Assembly: GCF_022968825.1 (NCBI RefSeq)
Contig: NZ_JALHKS010000001.1
Location: 310,001 to 374,000 of the forward strand
DNA: 64,000 nucleotides
Source of the DNA: Chryseobacterium salipaludis
GTDB lineage: Bacteria > Bacteroidota > Bacteroidia > Flavobacteriales > Weeksellaceae
Direction: 5' to 3'
Part shown: piece after piece, positions 53,767 through 61,368 of the stretch
How the letters are laid out: each line of letters begins with the position of its first letter
Numbering within the stretch: the first letter of the stretch is position 1
The notes under the pieces: model-generated
The model's database searches: none
The model's input: the letters and a program-made list of their open reading frames with translations, nothing else
Told to the model about the DNA's origin: nothing
Made by a program: the position numbers and the translations under genes

Positions 53767-54789
53767 TTAATTTCTGGACTCCAGATATTTTTGCCATTGC
53801 CAGGTCGTGCGCAAAGCTTCTTCCAGCGGCGTATCGGCCGTCCAGCCGAGCTCTGCGGCAGCTTTATCTGCATTCGCGTAAGCTATCGTAATATCGCCGG
53901 CGCGGCGGTCACAGATTTTGTACGTAACTTCTACGTCATTTGCAGCTTCGAAGGCATGAACTACTTCCAGTACGGATGAACCTTTTCCGGTTCCCAGATT
54001 ATAGATATCAATCACGGTTCCTTCGGCCTCATTCAGGAGTTTCTGCAAAGCTTTCACGTGTGCTTTGGCCAGATCTACCACATAGATATAATCACGGATG
54101 GCAGTGCCGTCTGGCGTCGGATAATCATCTCCGAATACGGAGAGGTTTTCGCGGATTCCGGCAGCCGTCTGGGTAACAAAAGGCACGAGGTTATTTGGTA
54201 CACCAATCGGAAGCTCACCCAGCAAAGCTGAAGGATGGGCGCCAATCGGATTAAAGTACCGCAACAAAGAAATTTTGCGGCCGTAGCCAATTGCAAAGTC
54301 TTTCAGGATTTCCTCGCCCATTTGCTTGGTCTTGCCATACACCGATTCGGGCATCTTCAGCGGCGTTTCTTCGTGAATCGGCATTTCGTCTGCCTGGCCG
54401 TACACGGTACAGGAGGAACTGAAAATGAAATTGGATATATTTCTGTTTTTAAATTCCTGTAATATATTAATTAAGGAAAACAAATTATTCTCATAATAAT
54501 CCAGCGGTTTCTCCTGGCTCTCTCCTACTGCCTTGAACGCCGCGAAATTGATACAGCCGTCTATCTGATGAGCTTCAAACAGCTGCGCCAGCAGCTCTTT
54601 TCGCTTTAAATCAAAAGGATAAAAAATAGGTTTATTCCCGGCTACCTTTTCAATATTATCAAGAATAAACTTTTCAGAATTAGACAAATCGTCTACGATG
54701 ATCACCTCAAATCCACTCGCCAGCAGTTCCACCACGGTATGCGAGCCGATATAACCCAATCCGCCGGTAACTAAAATCGTTTTGCTCAT
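53767..54789 (-). CDS. galE: UDP-glucose 4-epimerase
   Basis: 340 residues. Rossmann motif TGGLGYIGSHTVVELL at the N-terminus; catalytic SxxxYxxxK-type segment SCTVYGQADEM and ESVYGKTKQMGEE; C-terminal GWTADTPLEEALRTTWQWQ. Interconverts UDP-glucose and UDP-galactose (cytoplasmic). The start overlaps the stop of the upstream aminotransferase by 4 bp (ATGA). Confidence 0.93.
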   Translation of the reverse strand: MSKTILVTGGLGYIGSHTVVELLASGFEVIIVDDLSNSEKFILDNIEKVAGNKPIFYPFDLKRKELLAQLFEAHQIDGCINFAAFKAVGESQEKPLDYYENNLFSLINILQEFKNRNISNFIFSSSCTVYGQADEMPIHEETPLKMPESVYGKTKQMGEEILKDFAIGYGRKISLLRYFNPIGAHPSALLGELPIGVPNNLVPFVTQTAAGIRENLSVFGDDYPTPDGTAIRDYIYVVDLAKAHVKALQKLLNEAEGTVIDIYNLGTGKGSSVLEVVHAFEAANDVEVTYKICDRRAGDITIAYANADKAAAELGWTADTPLEEALRTTWQWQKYLESRN

Positions 54790-55928
54790 GCGTCCGTGTT
54801 CTGTTTTTCCATAAACTCCAGCACAGCATCGGTAATGTATTTCAGCTGTTCTTCGTCCAGTTCGGTATGCATCGGTAAAGAAATCACTTCATCCAGTAAA
54901 CGGTCCGTATTGCGGAACTCAGCATCATCACTTTCCTGGAAATACGCTTTCTGTTTGCGAAGCGCCACCGGATAATAAATCATCGCCGGAATTTCCTTTT
55001 CGGTCAGGAATTGCTGCAGCTCATTTCTTTTTCCGTTTAGGATGCGCAGCGTGTATTGGTGGAAAACATGGGAAGAATAAGAAGCGCGGGCCGGCGTGAG
55101 AATCTGATCGTGTCCGGCAAAGGCTTCATCATAAAAATCTGCTGCTTTGCGGCGTGCCTCGTTGTAGGAATCCAGCAGTGGCAGCTTTTTTCTCAGCACC
55201 GCAGCCTGCAGGCTGTCCAGTCGGGAGTTTACTCCCACTTCGTCATGGTAATATCTTTCGTACATCCCGTGGTTCACAATGCCTCGGATTTTGTGCGCGA
55301 GTTCATCATCACTGGTGAAAATCGCACCACCGTCTCCATAGCAACCCAGGTTTTTGGACGGAAAGAAAGAAGTGGTACCGATGATTCCCATGGTCCCGGA
55401 TTTTTTAACCGTACCATCGCTGAAGGTATAATCAGCACCAATGGCCTGTGCATTATCCTCAATCACGTACAGCTTATGCTCTTTGGCAATTTTCAGGATG
55501 GCTTCCATATTGGCGCACTGTCCGAAAAGGTGCACCGGAATAATCGCTTTTGTCTTATTAGTAATAGCCGCTTTCAGCTTTTCGGTATCCATGGTGAAAG
55601 TATCATAATCCACATCCACCAGCACAGCTTTCAGTTTCAGCAGATGGATTACCTCCACTGTTGCAGCAAAGGTGAAATCAGCCGTAATTACTTGATCGCC
55701 TTCTTTCAGATCCAGCGCCATCAGTGCAATCTGCAGCGCATCAGTACCATTGGCACACGGAATTACGTGCGGAATATCGAGATAGCTTTCGAGTTCGGAC
55801 TGAAAGAATTTTACTTCAGGACCATTAATAAAAGATGCCGAATCCAGCACATTCAGCATTGCGTTATCCACTTCAGGTTTTATCTTGTAATACTGACTCA
55901 CCAGGTCAACCATCTGAATCTTTTTCAT
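54786..55928 (-). CDS. DegT/DnrJ/EryC1-family sugar aminotransferase
   Basis: 380 residues. Type I PLP fold with the catalytic Lys in FFPSKNLGCYGDGGAIF, a VLVDVDYDTFTMD loop, and N-terminal VDLVSQYYKIKPEVDNAM. Closest in wording to WbpE-like enzymes that aminate UDP-3-keto-sugars for surface polysaccharide; the substrate is not proven. Two -7 boxes lie upstream. Coupled to galE, but no glycosyltransferases or other sugar genes surround the pair. Confidence 0.88.
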   Translation of the reverse strand: MKKIQMVDLVSQYYKIKPEVDNAMLNVLDSASFINGPEVKFFQSELESYLDIPHVIPCANGTDALQIALMALDLKEGDQVITADFTFAATVEVIHLLKLKAVLVDVDYDTFTMDTEKLKAAITNKTKAIIPVHLFGQCANMEAILKIAKEHKLYVIEDNAQAIGADYTFSDGTVKKSGTMGIIGTTSFFPSKNLGCYGDGGAIFTSDDELAHKIRGIVNHGMYERYYHDEVGVNSRLDSLQAAVLRKKLPLLDSYNEARRKAADFYDEAFAGHDQILTPARASYSSHVFHQYTLRILNGKRNELQQFLTEKEIPAMIYYPVALRKQKAYFQESDDAEFRNTDRLLDEVISLPMHTELDEEQLKYITDAVLEFMEKQNTDA

Positions 55929-55942
55929 AAATAATATTTGCT

Positions 55943-55959
55943 CAAATTTAGCAAATTTA
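55943..55959 (-). promoter_or_regulatory. Two tandem -7 elements before the aminotransferase
   Basis: TAAATTTG occurs twice on the minus strand (55959-55952 and 55950-55943), 9 bp apart, 23 and 14 nt before the ATG. Confidence 0.55.
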
Positions 55960-56162
55960 AATTTTGGATAAAATTTTTATTCACAGCGGTTTCAATTAAC
56001 AGGTAAAACGAGCGACTGTATTTTTGATTTTAATCTGAATAAATTACAAATGCTCACAAATAATCCGCAAGGGAGGGGGCTATTCAAAAATAAATTATAG
56101 TAAAATCAGGCTACATCAATACAAATTCGAAAATATCTCTTTAATTTTATTGAGAGATTATT

Positions 56163-56170
56163 TACATTTG
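56163..56170 (+). promoter_or_regulatory. -7 promoter element of the S8 protease operon
   Basis: TACATTTG, 23 nt before the ATG at 56194. Confidence 0.55.
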
Positions 56171-56193
56171 TTATTAAACCCAATCAATTCCTC

Positions 56194-57795
56194 ATGAAAA
56201 GACTGATCCTTTTCTTTCTTATCGCAGCTTCCCTGAACAGTTTTGGACAAACAGAACTGGTATTTGTTTATTTTAAGGACAAACCGAACAAAGCCAGCTT
56301 TTATCAGCAGCCATTAACGGAGCTCAGCCAGAAATCGCTGGATCGCCGTTCGCGGTTGGGAATTTCGCTGAATGATCAGGATGTGCCCATAGAGCCTTCT
56401 TACATCGCTGCCGTTCGCGATCTCGGCTTTACGGTAAAAGACCAGTCAAAATGGATGAACGGTGTCGCAGTGCAGGCCACTGCTTCCCAGATTTCGCAGC
56501 TGGCCGCGCTGTCATTTGTGCGGGCAGTCGAAAGTTTTATTAAACATCCCGGCGCCGTTCCGGTCTGGAAAAAAACAAATAAGTTCGACGAATTCAACCG
56601 TACCGTCAGTAAAACGGAATTTAATTACGGACAAGGCCTGGAGCAAATCACTCAGGTCAACCTGCGTCCGCTGCATGTGGCAGGTTTCACTGGCGCGGGA
56701 ATGACCATCGCCGTGCTGGATACCGGTTTTCCCTATGTTAATACCGGCTCCGCCTACGAGCGTTTGCGCAGCCGCGGGCAGATAAAAGGCGGCTATAATT
56801 TTATTAATAAATCGACGAATATCTACAGTACTTCGCTCAACAATCACGGCAGCTACTGTCTTGGTGTCATCGGCGGATACATTCAAAATGGCTTTGCCGG
56901 TTCGGCACCCGACGCTGATTTTTATCTGTATGCCACCGAAGATGCTGCAAACGAAATCCCGGAAGAGCAGTTGTACTGGGCGCAGGCCGCCGAAGAAGCC
57001 GACCGGGTGGGCGCTGATGTCATTACAAGCTCTCTGGGGTATTATGATTTTGATGACCCGCGCTACAACCTTGTATTTGCGGACATGAACGGAACTACGT
57101 CTTTCATTGCGCGCTCAGCCCAGATTGCAGTGGAAAAAGGAATATTTGTGGTGACCGCTGCCGGCAACGAAGGAACCAACGCCTGGAAACGAATTGTGAC
57201 ACCGGGTGACAATGAGAAGGTCTTCACCATAGGCTCGGTAACCTCCACAGGCAGCAGCTCCTCATTTTCCTCTTACGGGCCAAATGCCAACGGCCGCATT
57301 AAACCGGATGCCAGCGCCCGGGGCTCCAATACAGCAATTGCCTATAATAACTCTGTGACGTACGGCAGCGGAACTTCTTTTGCGACACCGCTCGCCGCCG
57401 GCGGAATTGCCTGCCTGATCCAGGCGTTTCCCGACAAGCCGCTGCAGGATTTGCAAAATACGCTGCGGCAGACTGCCTCTCTTTACCCAAATACGAATGC
57501 ACAACAGGGATACGGAATTTTAAATTTTGAAAAAGCGCGGCAACAAAGTCAACTGAATGTTTCTGAATTGCAAACAGCCAAAATACAACTGTATCCGAAT
57601 CCGGTGGACCACACTTTCGGTGTGAAGACGGCAGAAAAAGTAAAAGGTATCGAACTGTATAATACACTGGGGCAGCGCATCAAAACATTTGAACCTGCCG
57701 ATGAATATAAAGTAAATGATCTGCCAGCCGGAATTTATTTTCTAAAGATTTCAACAGCGTCGCAAACGGTCATTGAAAAGATGGTTAAAAAATAA
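56194..57795 (+). CDS. S8 (subtilisin-like) protease with T9SS sorting domain
   Basis: 533 residues. Signal peptide (1-18), a ~140-residue propeptide-like region, then a subtilase domain with D176 (AVLDTGFP), H218 (NNHGSYCLG, a Ser where HGT is usual), N325 (AAGNEGTN) and S395 (GTSFATPL). A C-terminal T9SS type-A-like sorting domain starts at ~464 (IQLYPNPVDHTFGV). Expected to be exported by T9SS and anchored or released at the cell surface. First of a three-gene cassette with a retropepsin-like protein and a membrane protein. Confidence 0.92.
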   Translation: MKRLILFFLIAASLNSFGQTELVFVYFKDKPNKASFYQQPLTELSQKSLDRRSRLGISLNDQDVPIEPSYIAAVRDLGFTVKDQSKWMNGVAVQATASQISQLAALSFVRAVESFIKHPGAVPVWKKTNKFDEFNRTVSKTEFNYGQGLEQITQVNLRPLHVAGFTGAGMTIAVLDTGFPYVNTGSAYERLRSRGQIKGGYNFINKSTNIYSTSLNNHGSYCLGVIGGYIQNGFAGSAPDADFYLYATEDAANEIPEEQLYWAQAAEEADRVGADVITSSLGYYDFDDPRYNLVFADMNGTTSFIARSAQIAVEKGIFVVTAAGNEGTNAWKRIVTPGDNEKVFTIGSVTSTGSSSSFSSYGPNANGRIKPDASARGSNTAIAYNNSVTYGSGTSFATPLAAGGIACLIQAFPDKPLQDLQNTLRQTASLYPNTNAQQGYGILNFEKARQQSQLNVSELQTAKIQLYPNPVDHTFGVKTAEKVKGIELYNTLGQRIKTFEPADEYKVNDLPAGIYFLKISTASQTVIEKMVKK

Positions 57796-57816
57796 AAAAA
57801 CAGACCCACTCACGAT

Positions 57817-59136
57817 ATGAAACTGCTCTTGTTGCTTTCACTGATTTGCTTTACCCGCGGCTTTGCACAGCCGGGCTTTTCGGTGCTGAGCGACAGGAAA
57901 ACAACCATTAAGTTTCAGTTTATCAATAACCTGATTTTGATTCCGGTCTCGGTCAACGGAACGCAGCTCACTTTTTTGCTGGACTCGGGTGTCAGCGAAA
58001 CAATCTTATTTAGTCTCGGTGACGAGACACTCGATCTAAAAGAAGTAGAGAAAATTAAATTTTCCGGTCTCGGCGAGAGCCGCCAACTGGAGGGTTTGCG
58101 CGCTGTGCACAACACGCTAATGATTGGTAAATCACTGCAGGATCCTGATCATACCATTTATGTGATTCCGGATGAAAGCATCAATTTTTCCTCACATATC
58201 GGGATTCCGGTACACGGCATTATCGGCTATCATTTCTTTAAAAACCATCCGGTGCAAATAGATTACGGCCGACGGAAAATTACGGTATATAAAGAACCGC
58301 AACACCTCCCCAGGAATCTGGCTCGCTTTAAAAGATTCGACCTCAGCATTGAAGGAAATAAACCTTACCTGCAAACACAATCCGCTGTCCGCGACGATTT
58401 TTATGATACTAAAATGCTGCTGGACCTCGGTAACAGTGACGGGGTTTGGCTTTTCCCAAAATACCGCGCGCTTCTTCCTTCCGCGGCCGTCATTTTTACC
58501 GACTATCTGGGCCGCGGGTTTAACGGAGATATTTACGGGCAGCGAAGCCGGATTAAAAATGTGCAAATCGGTGATTTTCATTTCAATAAACCACTGGCTG
58601 CTTTCCCGGACAGTACTTCCTTGGAACATCTGAAAATGGCTGCCGGCCGCTCCGGTTCCATCGGCAATGAAATTTTGCGCCGTTTCACCATCGTTTTTGA
58701 TTATCCTGATCAGCACTTGTATTTAAAAAAGAACAGCCATTACCGTGATCCGTTCCGGTTCAACAGCAGCGGTCTGGAAGTACAGCATAGCGGCATGGAG
58801 TGGCAGCAGGATGTGGTTCGCATTCAGGTGAAACCCGCCGGTGAGCAAAATCCTGTTTATGAAAGTCAGGATGTATTTCGTTATAATTTTGTTTTAAAGC
58901 CTGTTTATTCCATCGCCGGCTGCCGGAAAGATTCGCCCTGCGATACCGCCGGCCTTCGGAAAAATGATCAGATAGAAACCATCAACCGGCAAAAAACCGC
59001 CAACATGACCCTGCAAAAAATCAATGATTTACTGAAGGGCGAAGACGGCACGCAGCTCCGGTTTGAAGTAAGACGTGCCGGCGAACTCCTGAAATCCACC
59101 GTTACACTGAAAGACCCATTACCCTATGAAGATTGA
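57817..59136 (+). CDS. Secreted retropepsin-like aspartyl protease with PDZ domain
   Basis: 439 residues. Signal peptide (ending GFAQ, ~18); two retropepsin-like half-domains, the first with the canonical LLDSGVSETI (D56), the second with a divergent LLDLGNSDG (D203 in DLG rather than DTG/DSG); then a PDZ domain (~340-430: GCRKDSPCDTAGLRKNDQIETING-like). Such proteins are periplasmic. Whether the second site is active is uncertain. It follows the S8 gene by 21 bp. Confidence 0.85.
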   Translation: MKLLLLLSLICFTRGFAQPGFSVLSDRKTTIKFQFINNLILIPVSVNGTQLTFLLDSGVSETILFSLGDETLDLKEVEKIKFSGLGESRQLEGLRAVHNTLMIGKSLQDPDHTIYVIPDESINFSSHIGIPVHGIIGYHFFKNHPVQIDYGRRKITVYKEPQHLPRNLARFKRFDLSIEGNKPYLQTQSAVRDDFYDTKMLLDLGNSDGVWLFPKYRALLPSAAVIFTDYLGRGFNGDIYGQRSRIKNVQIGDFHFNKPLAAFPDSTSLEHLKMAAGRSGSIGNEILRRFTIVFDYPDQHLYLKKNSHYRDPFRFNSSGLEVQHSGMEWQQDVVRIQVKPAGEQNPVYESQDVFRYNFVLKPVYSIAGCRKDSPCDTAGLRKNDQIETINRQKTANMTLQKINDLLKGEDGTQLRFEVRRAGELLKSTVTLKDPLPYED

Positions 59137-59674
59137 ACAAAGCATTCTGGACAGCATCCGTTCGCGACCCCGCTTTAAAATACACACCGACATCAGTAAA
59201 GAAAATTACGCGCAGTATCTTAAATCCTATATTCAGGAAAACGAGCGAGCCTATACCGGTAATATCAATACCGAAATATCCATCATTTGTGCAAAAACTG
59301 ATAAAGATGCGTACTGGAAACCCTGCCTGACCCTGCGGGCGGAACAGGATGAGGATGAACGAAAAACAGTAATCACGGGAATATTCGGACCTACCTCCGC
59401 GGTCTGGACTTTTTTCATGTTCTTATATTTCATCCTGGCGATTTTGTGGATGGTGTTCTTCACGCTGTGGTTTGTGGAAAGACAAATTAAAAGCGACGAT
59501 TTCCCCTGGGCGCTTCCGGTGTCTTTCGTCATGCTCGGGTTACTGGCGGCCACTTATATCGCCTCCAGGATCGGAAAACTAAGTGCAAAGAAAGAAATGC
59601 AGCATTTGAGGAAATTTGCAGAGGAAAGCATCATCCGTTTTGAGCGGGATCATGCTGCTGATCAGGCGGACTGA
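59126..59674 (+). CDS. Two-helix membrane protein of unknown function
   Basis: 182 residues. The ATG lies 11 bp inside the end of the retropepsin gene, so translation is coupled. Residues 1-85 are soluble and charged (RSRPRFKIHTDISKENYAQY); two helices follow (VWTFFMFLYFILAILWMVFFTLWF and SFVMLGLLAATYIAS) and a short acidic end. I recognise no family. The 3' end overlaps the end of the converging L,D-transpeptidase gene by 13 bp. Confidence 0.7.
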   Translation: MKIEQSILDSIRSRPRFKIHTDISKENYAQYLKSYIQENERAYTGNINTEISIICAKTDKDAYWKPCLTLRAEQDEDERKTVITGIFGPTSAVWTFFMFLYFILAILWMVFFTLWFVERQIKSDDFPWALPVSFVMLGLLAATYIASRIGKLSAKKEMQHLRKFAEESIIRFERDHAADQAD

Positions 59675-60615
59675 GTGCTTTTCACAGCGTGGCGTTTTTC
59701 CTGTTCAGCAAGGATTTTGTCTAAATGTTCGTCGACGAGACTGTTCAGTTCATCGGCAGAAACGATATTGCTTTCCGGCTCATTTTCCAGGTGCTTCCAA
59801 GGCTTTTTCTGTCCCCAGCCATAATCACCAAAGACTATGACCGGCGTCCCGTTTGCCTTGACAGTGGCACCGCCTTTATTAAGTACCCAGGTGTCTGCCC
59901 AATTGTATAAATATTTTGCATCATCATGCAGCAAACGCAGGCAGGAATGCGAAGCCGGATAGCCGGGCAGGTCATACTCATGCCAGCCGATGCCCAGCGT
60001 ATTATGGATATTAAAGTTATAGGGCAATTTCCAGTCGCTTTCCACAGTTGAGATAGCGAGTTCTTTCTTCCAGTTGGCAAACATGAGTCCGCGCTTGGTC
60101 TGAGCGTTTTTTTTGCCCATGCTGGTAGGCCCCCATTTCACTAATTTACCGTGCTCATACAACGCATACGCCTGAATAGGATAAGAGAAAAATGCAATCT
60201 TGTCCACCTTATCCAACTTTGCAATGTGGGCCGGAAACGGAGAATAGCGCATCAGCGTTTCGTCAAATTTATCGGGAACAGAAAGCGTATCTGCACGCCA
60301 TTTATTGTCCATGTCCAGCCGGTTCAGAGCAAGTATAATGCGTTGCTGGTCTTTATCAAACTCTTCATTAAACGCTTTCATTACCGAATCCTTTTTCTTT
60401 TTTGGGAAAATAATGGTTCGGTAGGTGATCCGGTTCTTTTCAATGGAATCCTGAATCAGGGATTCTTTTTTGGCTTTTGCGATGGAATCCTGCCGTGCAG
60501 TTTCTGCCGGATTCGGGCCACCGGGCGTTGTTTCTTTATTACATTGCATCATCAACATTGAAAACAACGAAAGACAGATGACACTTTTAAAAACTTTGAC
60601 AAGATCCTTCTTCAT
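59662..60615 (-). CDS. L,D-transpeptidase family lipoprotein
   Basis: 317 residues. Lipoprotein signal with Cys25 in LMMQCNKE. YkuD catalytic region: NIHNTLGIGWHEYDL (H204, H212) and PASHSCLRLL (H223, C225; Ser in place of the Gly of SHGC). The N-terminal ~120 residues are charged and helical. It probably makes 3-3 peptide crosslinks or attaches proteins to peptidoglycan at the outer membrane; which reaction applies is not known. It overlaps the converging membrane-protein gene by 13 bp. Confidence 0.88.
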   Translation of the reverse strand: MKKDLVKVFKSVICLSLFSMLMMQCNKETTPGGPNPAETARQDSIAKAKKESLIQDSIEKNRITYRTIIFPKKKKDSVMKAFNEEFDKDQQRIILALNRLDMDNKWRADTLSVPDKFDETLMRYSPFPAHIAKLDKVDKIAFFSYPIQAYALYEHGKLVKWGPTSMGKKNAQTKRGLMFANWKKELAISTVESDWKLPYNFNIHNTLGIGWHEYDLPGYPASHSCLRLLHDDAKYLYNWADTWVLNKGGATVKANGTPVIVFGDYGWGQKKPWKHLENEPESNIVSADELNSLVDEHLDKILAEQEKRHAVKSTQSA

Positions 60616-60665
60616 AATTTTATTTTCACAAGGCTTTACAATTTTAAGACCAGAACGGAAAAAAC

Positions 60666-60688
60666 AATCCGGTGACAGCCACAGGATT
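60666..60688 (-). terminator. Terminator after the small membrane-protein gene
   Basis: AATCCGGTG / CACAGGATT stem with one mismatch and a 5-nt loop, followed on the minus strand by GTTTTTT; 25 bp past the stop at 60714. Confidence 0.7.
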
Positions 60689-60713
60689 TCAGGTATGGTA
60701 CAATAAAAAACAG

Positions 60714-61124
60714 CTACTTATTTTCTTTTTCTTTAATAACTTCCTTGAGCTCAGTATCTTTCAGTTTCGCTTCTATTTTTTCAGCTTTCAGGTTTTGACG
60801 CAGGAATCCGAACAGGCTCATGTACAGGTTGGCGATGTACACCACAGTGAAAAAGGACAGCAGATAGCCGCGCCAGTCTTCGAAATACAATTTAAATCCT
60901 GTTACAATTAAAAAGAATGCCGTGACGTAATGACTAAAACAGTACTCGCAGGTAAAGAGGTAGAAAAACTTGCGTTTCAGGAGCGTTGCTGAGTTTTGGG
61001 ACCGTTTTACACAATATTCACGAGGCTCACGGAAAATCTCTTCGTGCGTGACCGTCCATGCAACACAGGCCACGGGAATGGCCAAAGCAAAAGCGGCAAA
61101 AAGCTGGGTATAAATACTTTCCAT
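60714..61124 (-). CDS. Small three-helix membrane protein with CxxC
   Basis: 136 residues from the ATG at 61124 (MESIYTQLFAAFALAIPVAC). Hydrophobic segments at ~8-24, ~68-80 and ~92-112; a Cys/His patch CEYCFSHY in the middle resembles the CxxC-G-W pocket of DUF1360-type membrane proteins. The charged C-terminus is rich in Lys/Glu (KAEKIEAKLKDTELKEVIKE). No known function. It has its own terminator and stands alone between the transpeptidase and DPP11 genes. Confidence 0.65.
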   Translation of the reverse strand: MESIYTQLFAAFALAIPVACVAWTVTHEEIFREPREYCVKRSQNSATLLKRKFFYLFTCEYCFSHYVTAFFLIVTGFKLYFEDWRGYLLSFFTVVYIANLYMSLFGFLRQNLKAEKIEAKLKDTELKEVIKEKENK

Positions 61125-61368
61125 CAGTGTATTTTTTAATTCCACATGAAAGGCAAATTGTATGCAACTGTAGGAAGTTTCATAAAAGATTTATGAAATT
61201 ATATAAAGATGACACTTCCAGACAGAATGTTCAAGCAACTTTCAATGAACATATAGCTTGAACTTAGAATCATCAGTGATTTTATACTTTAGCTTAAGAG
61301 TATCCAGCTCAAACGAACAACCGTATTAACTCGGTAAATTTTCTTATTTTTAGGCAAATTTTTGAACA

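Noticed and set aside
53767-55928. galE and aminotransferase considered the edge of a surface-polysaccharide cluster
   Set aside because: Both sides are occupied by unrelated units with their own promoters and terminators.
55056-55934. 292-codon plus-strand open frame
   Set aside because: Antisense to the DegT-family aminotransferase, which is certain from its Lys-containing motif.
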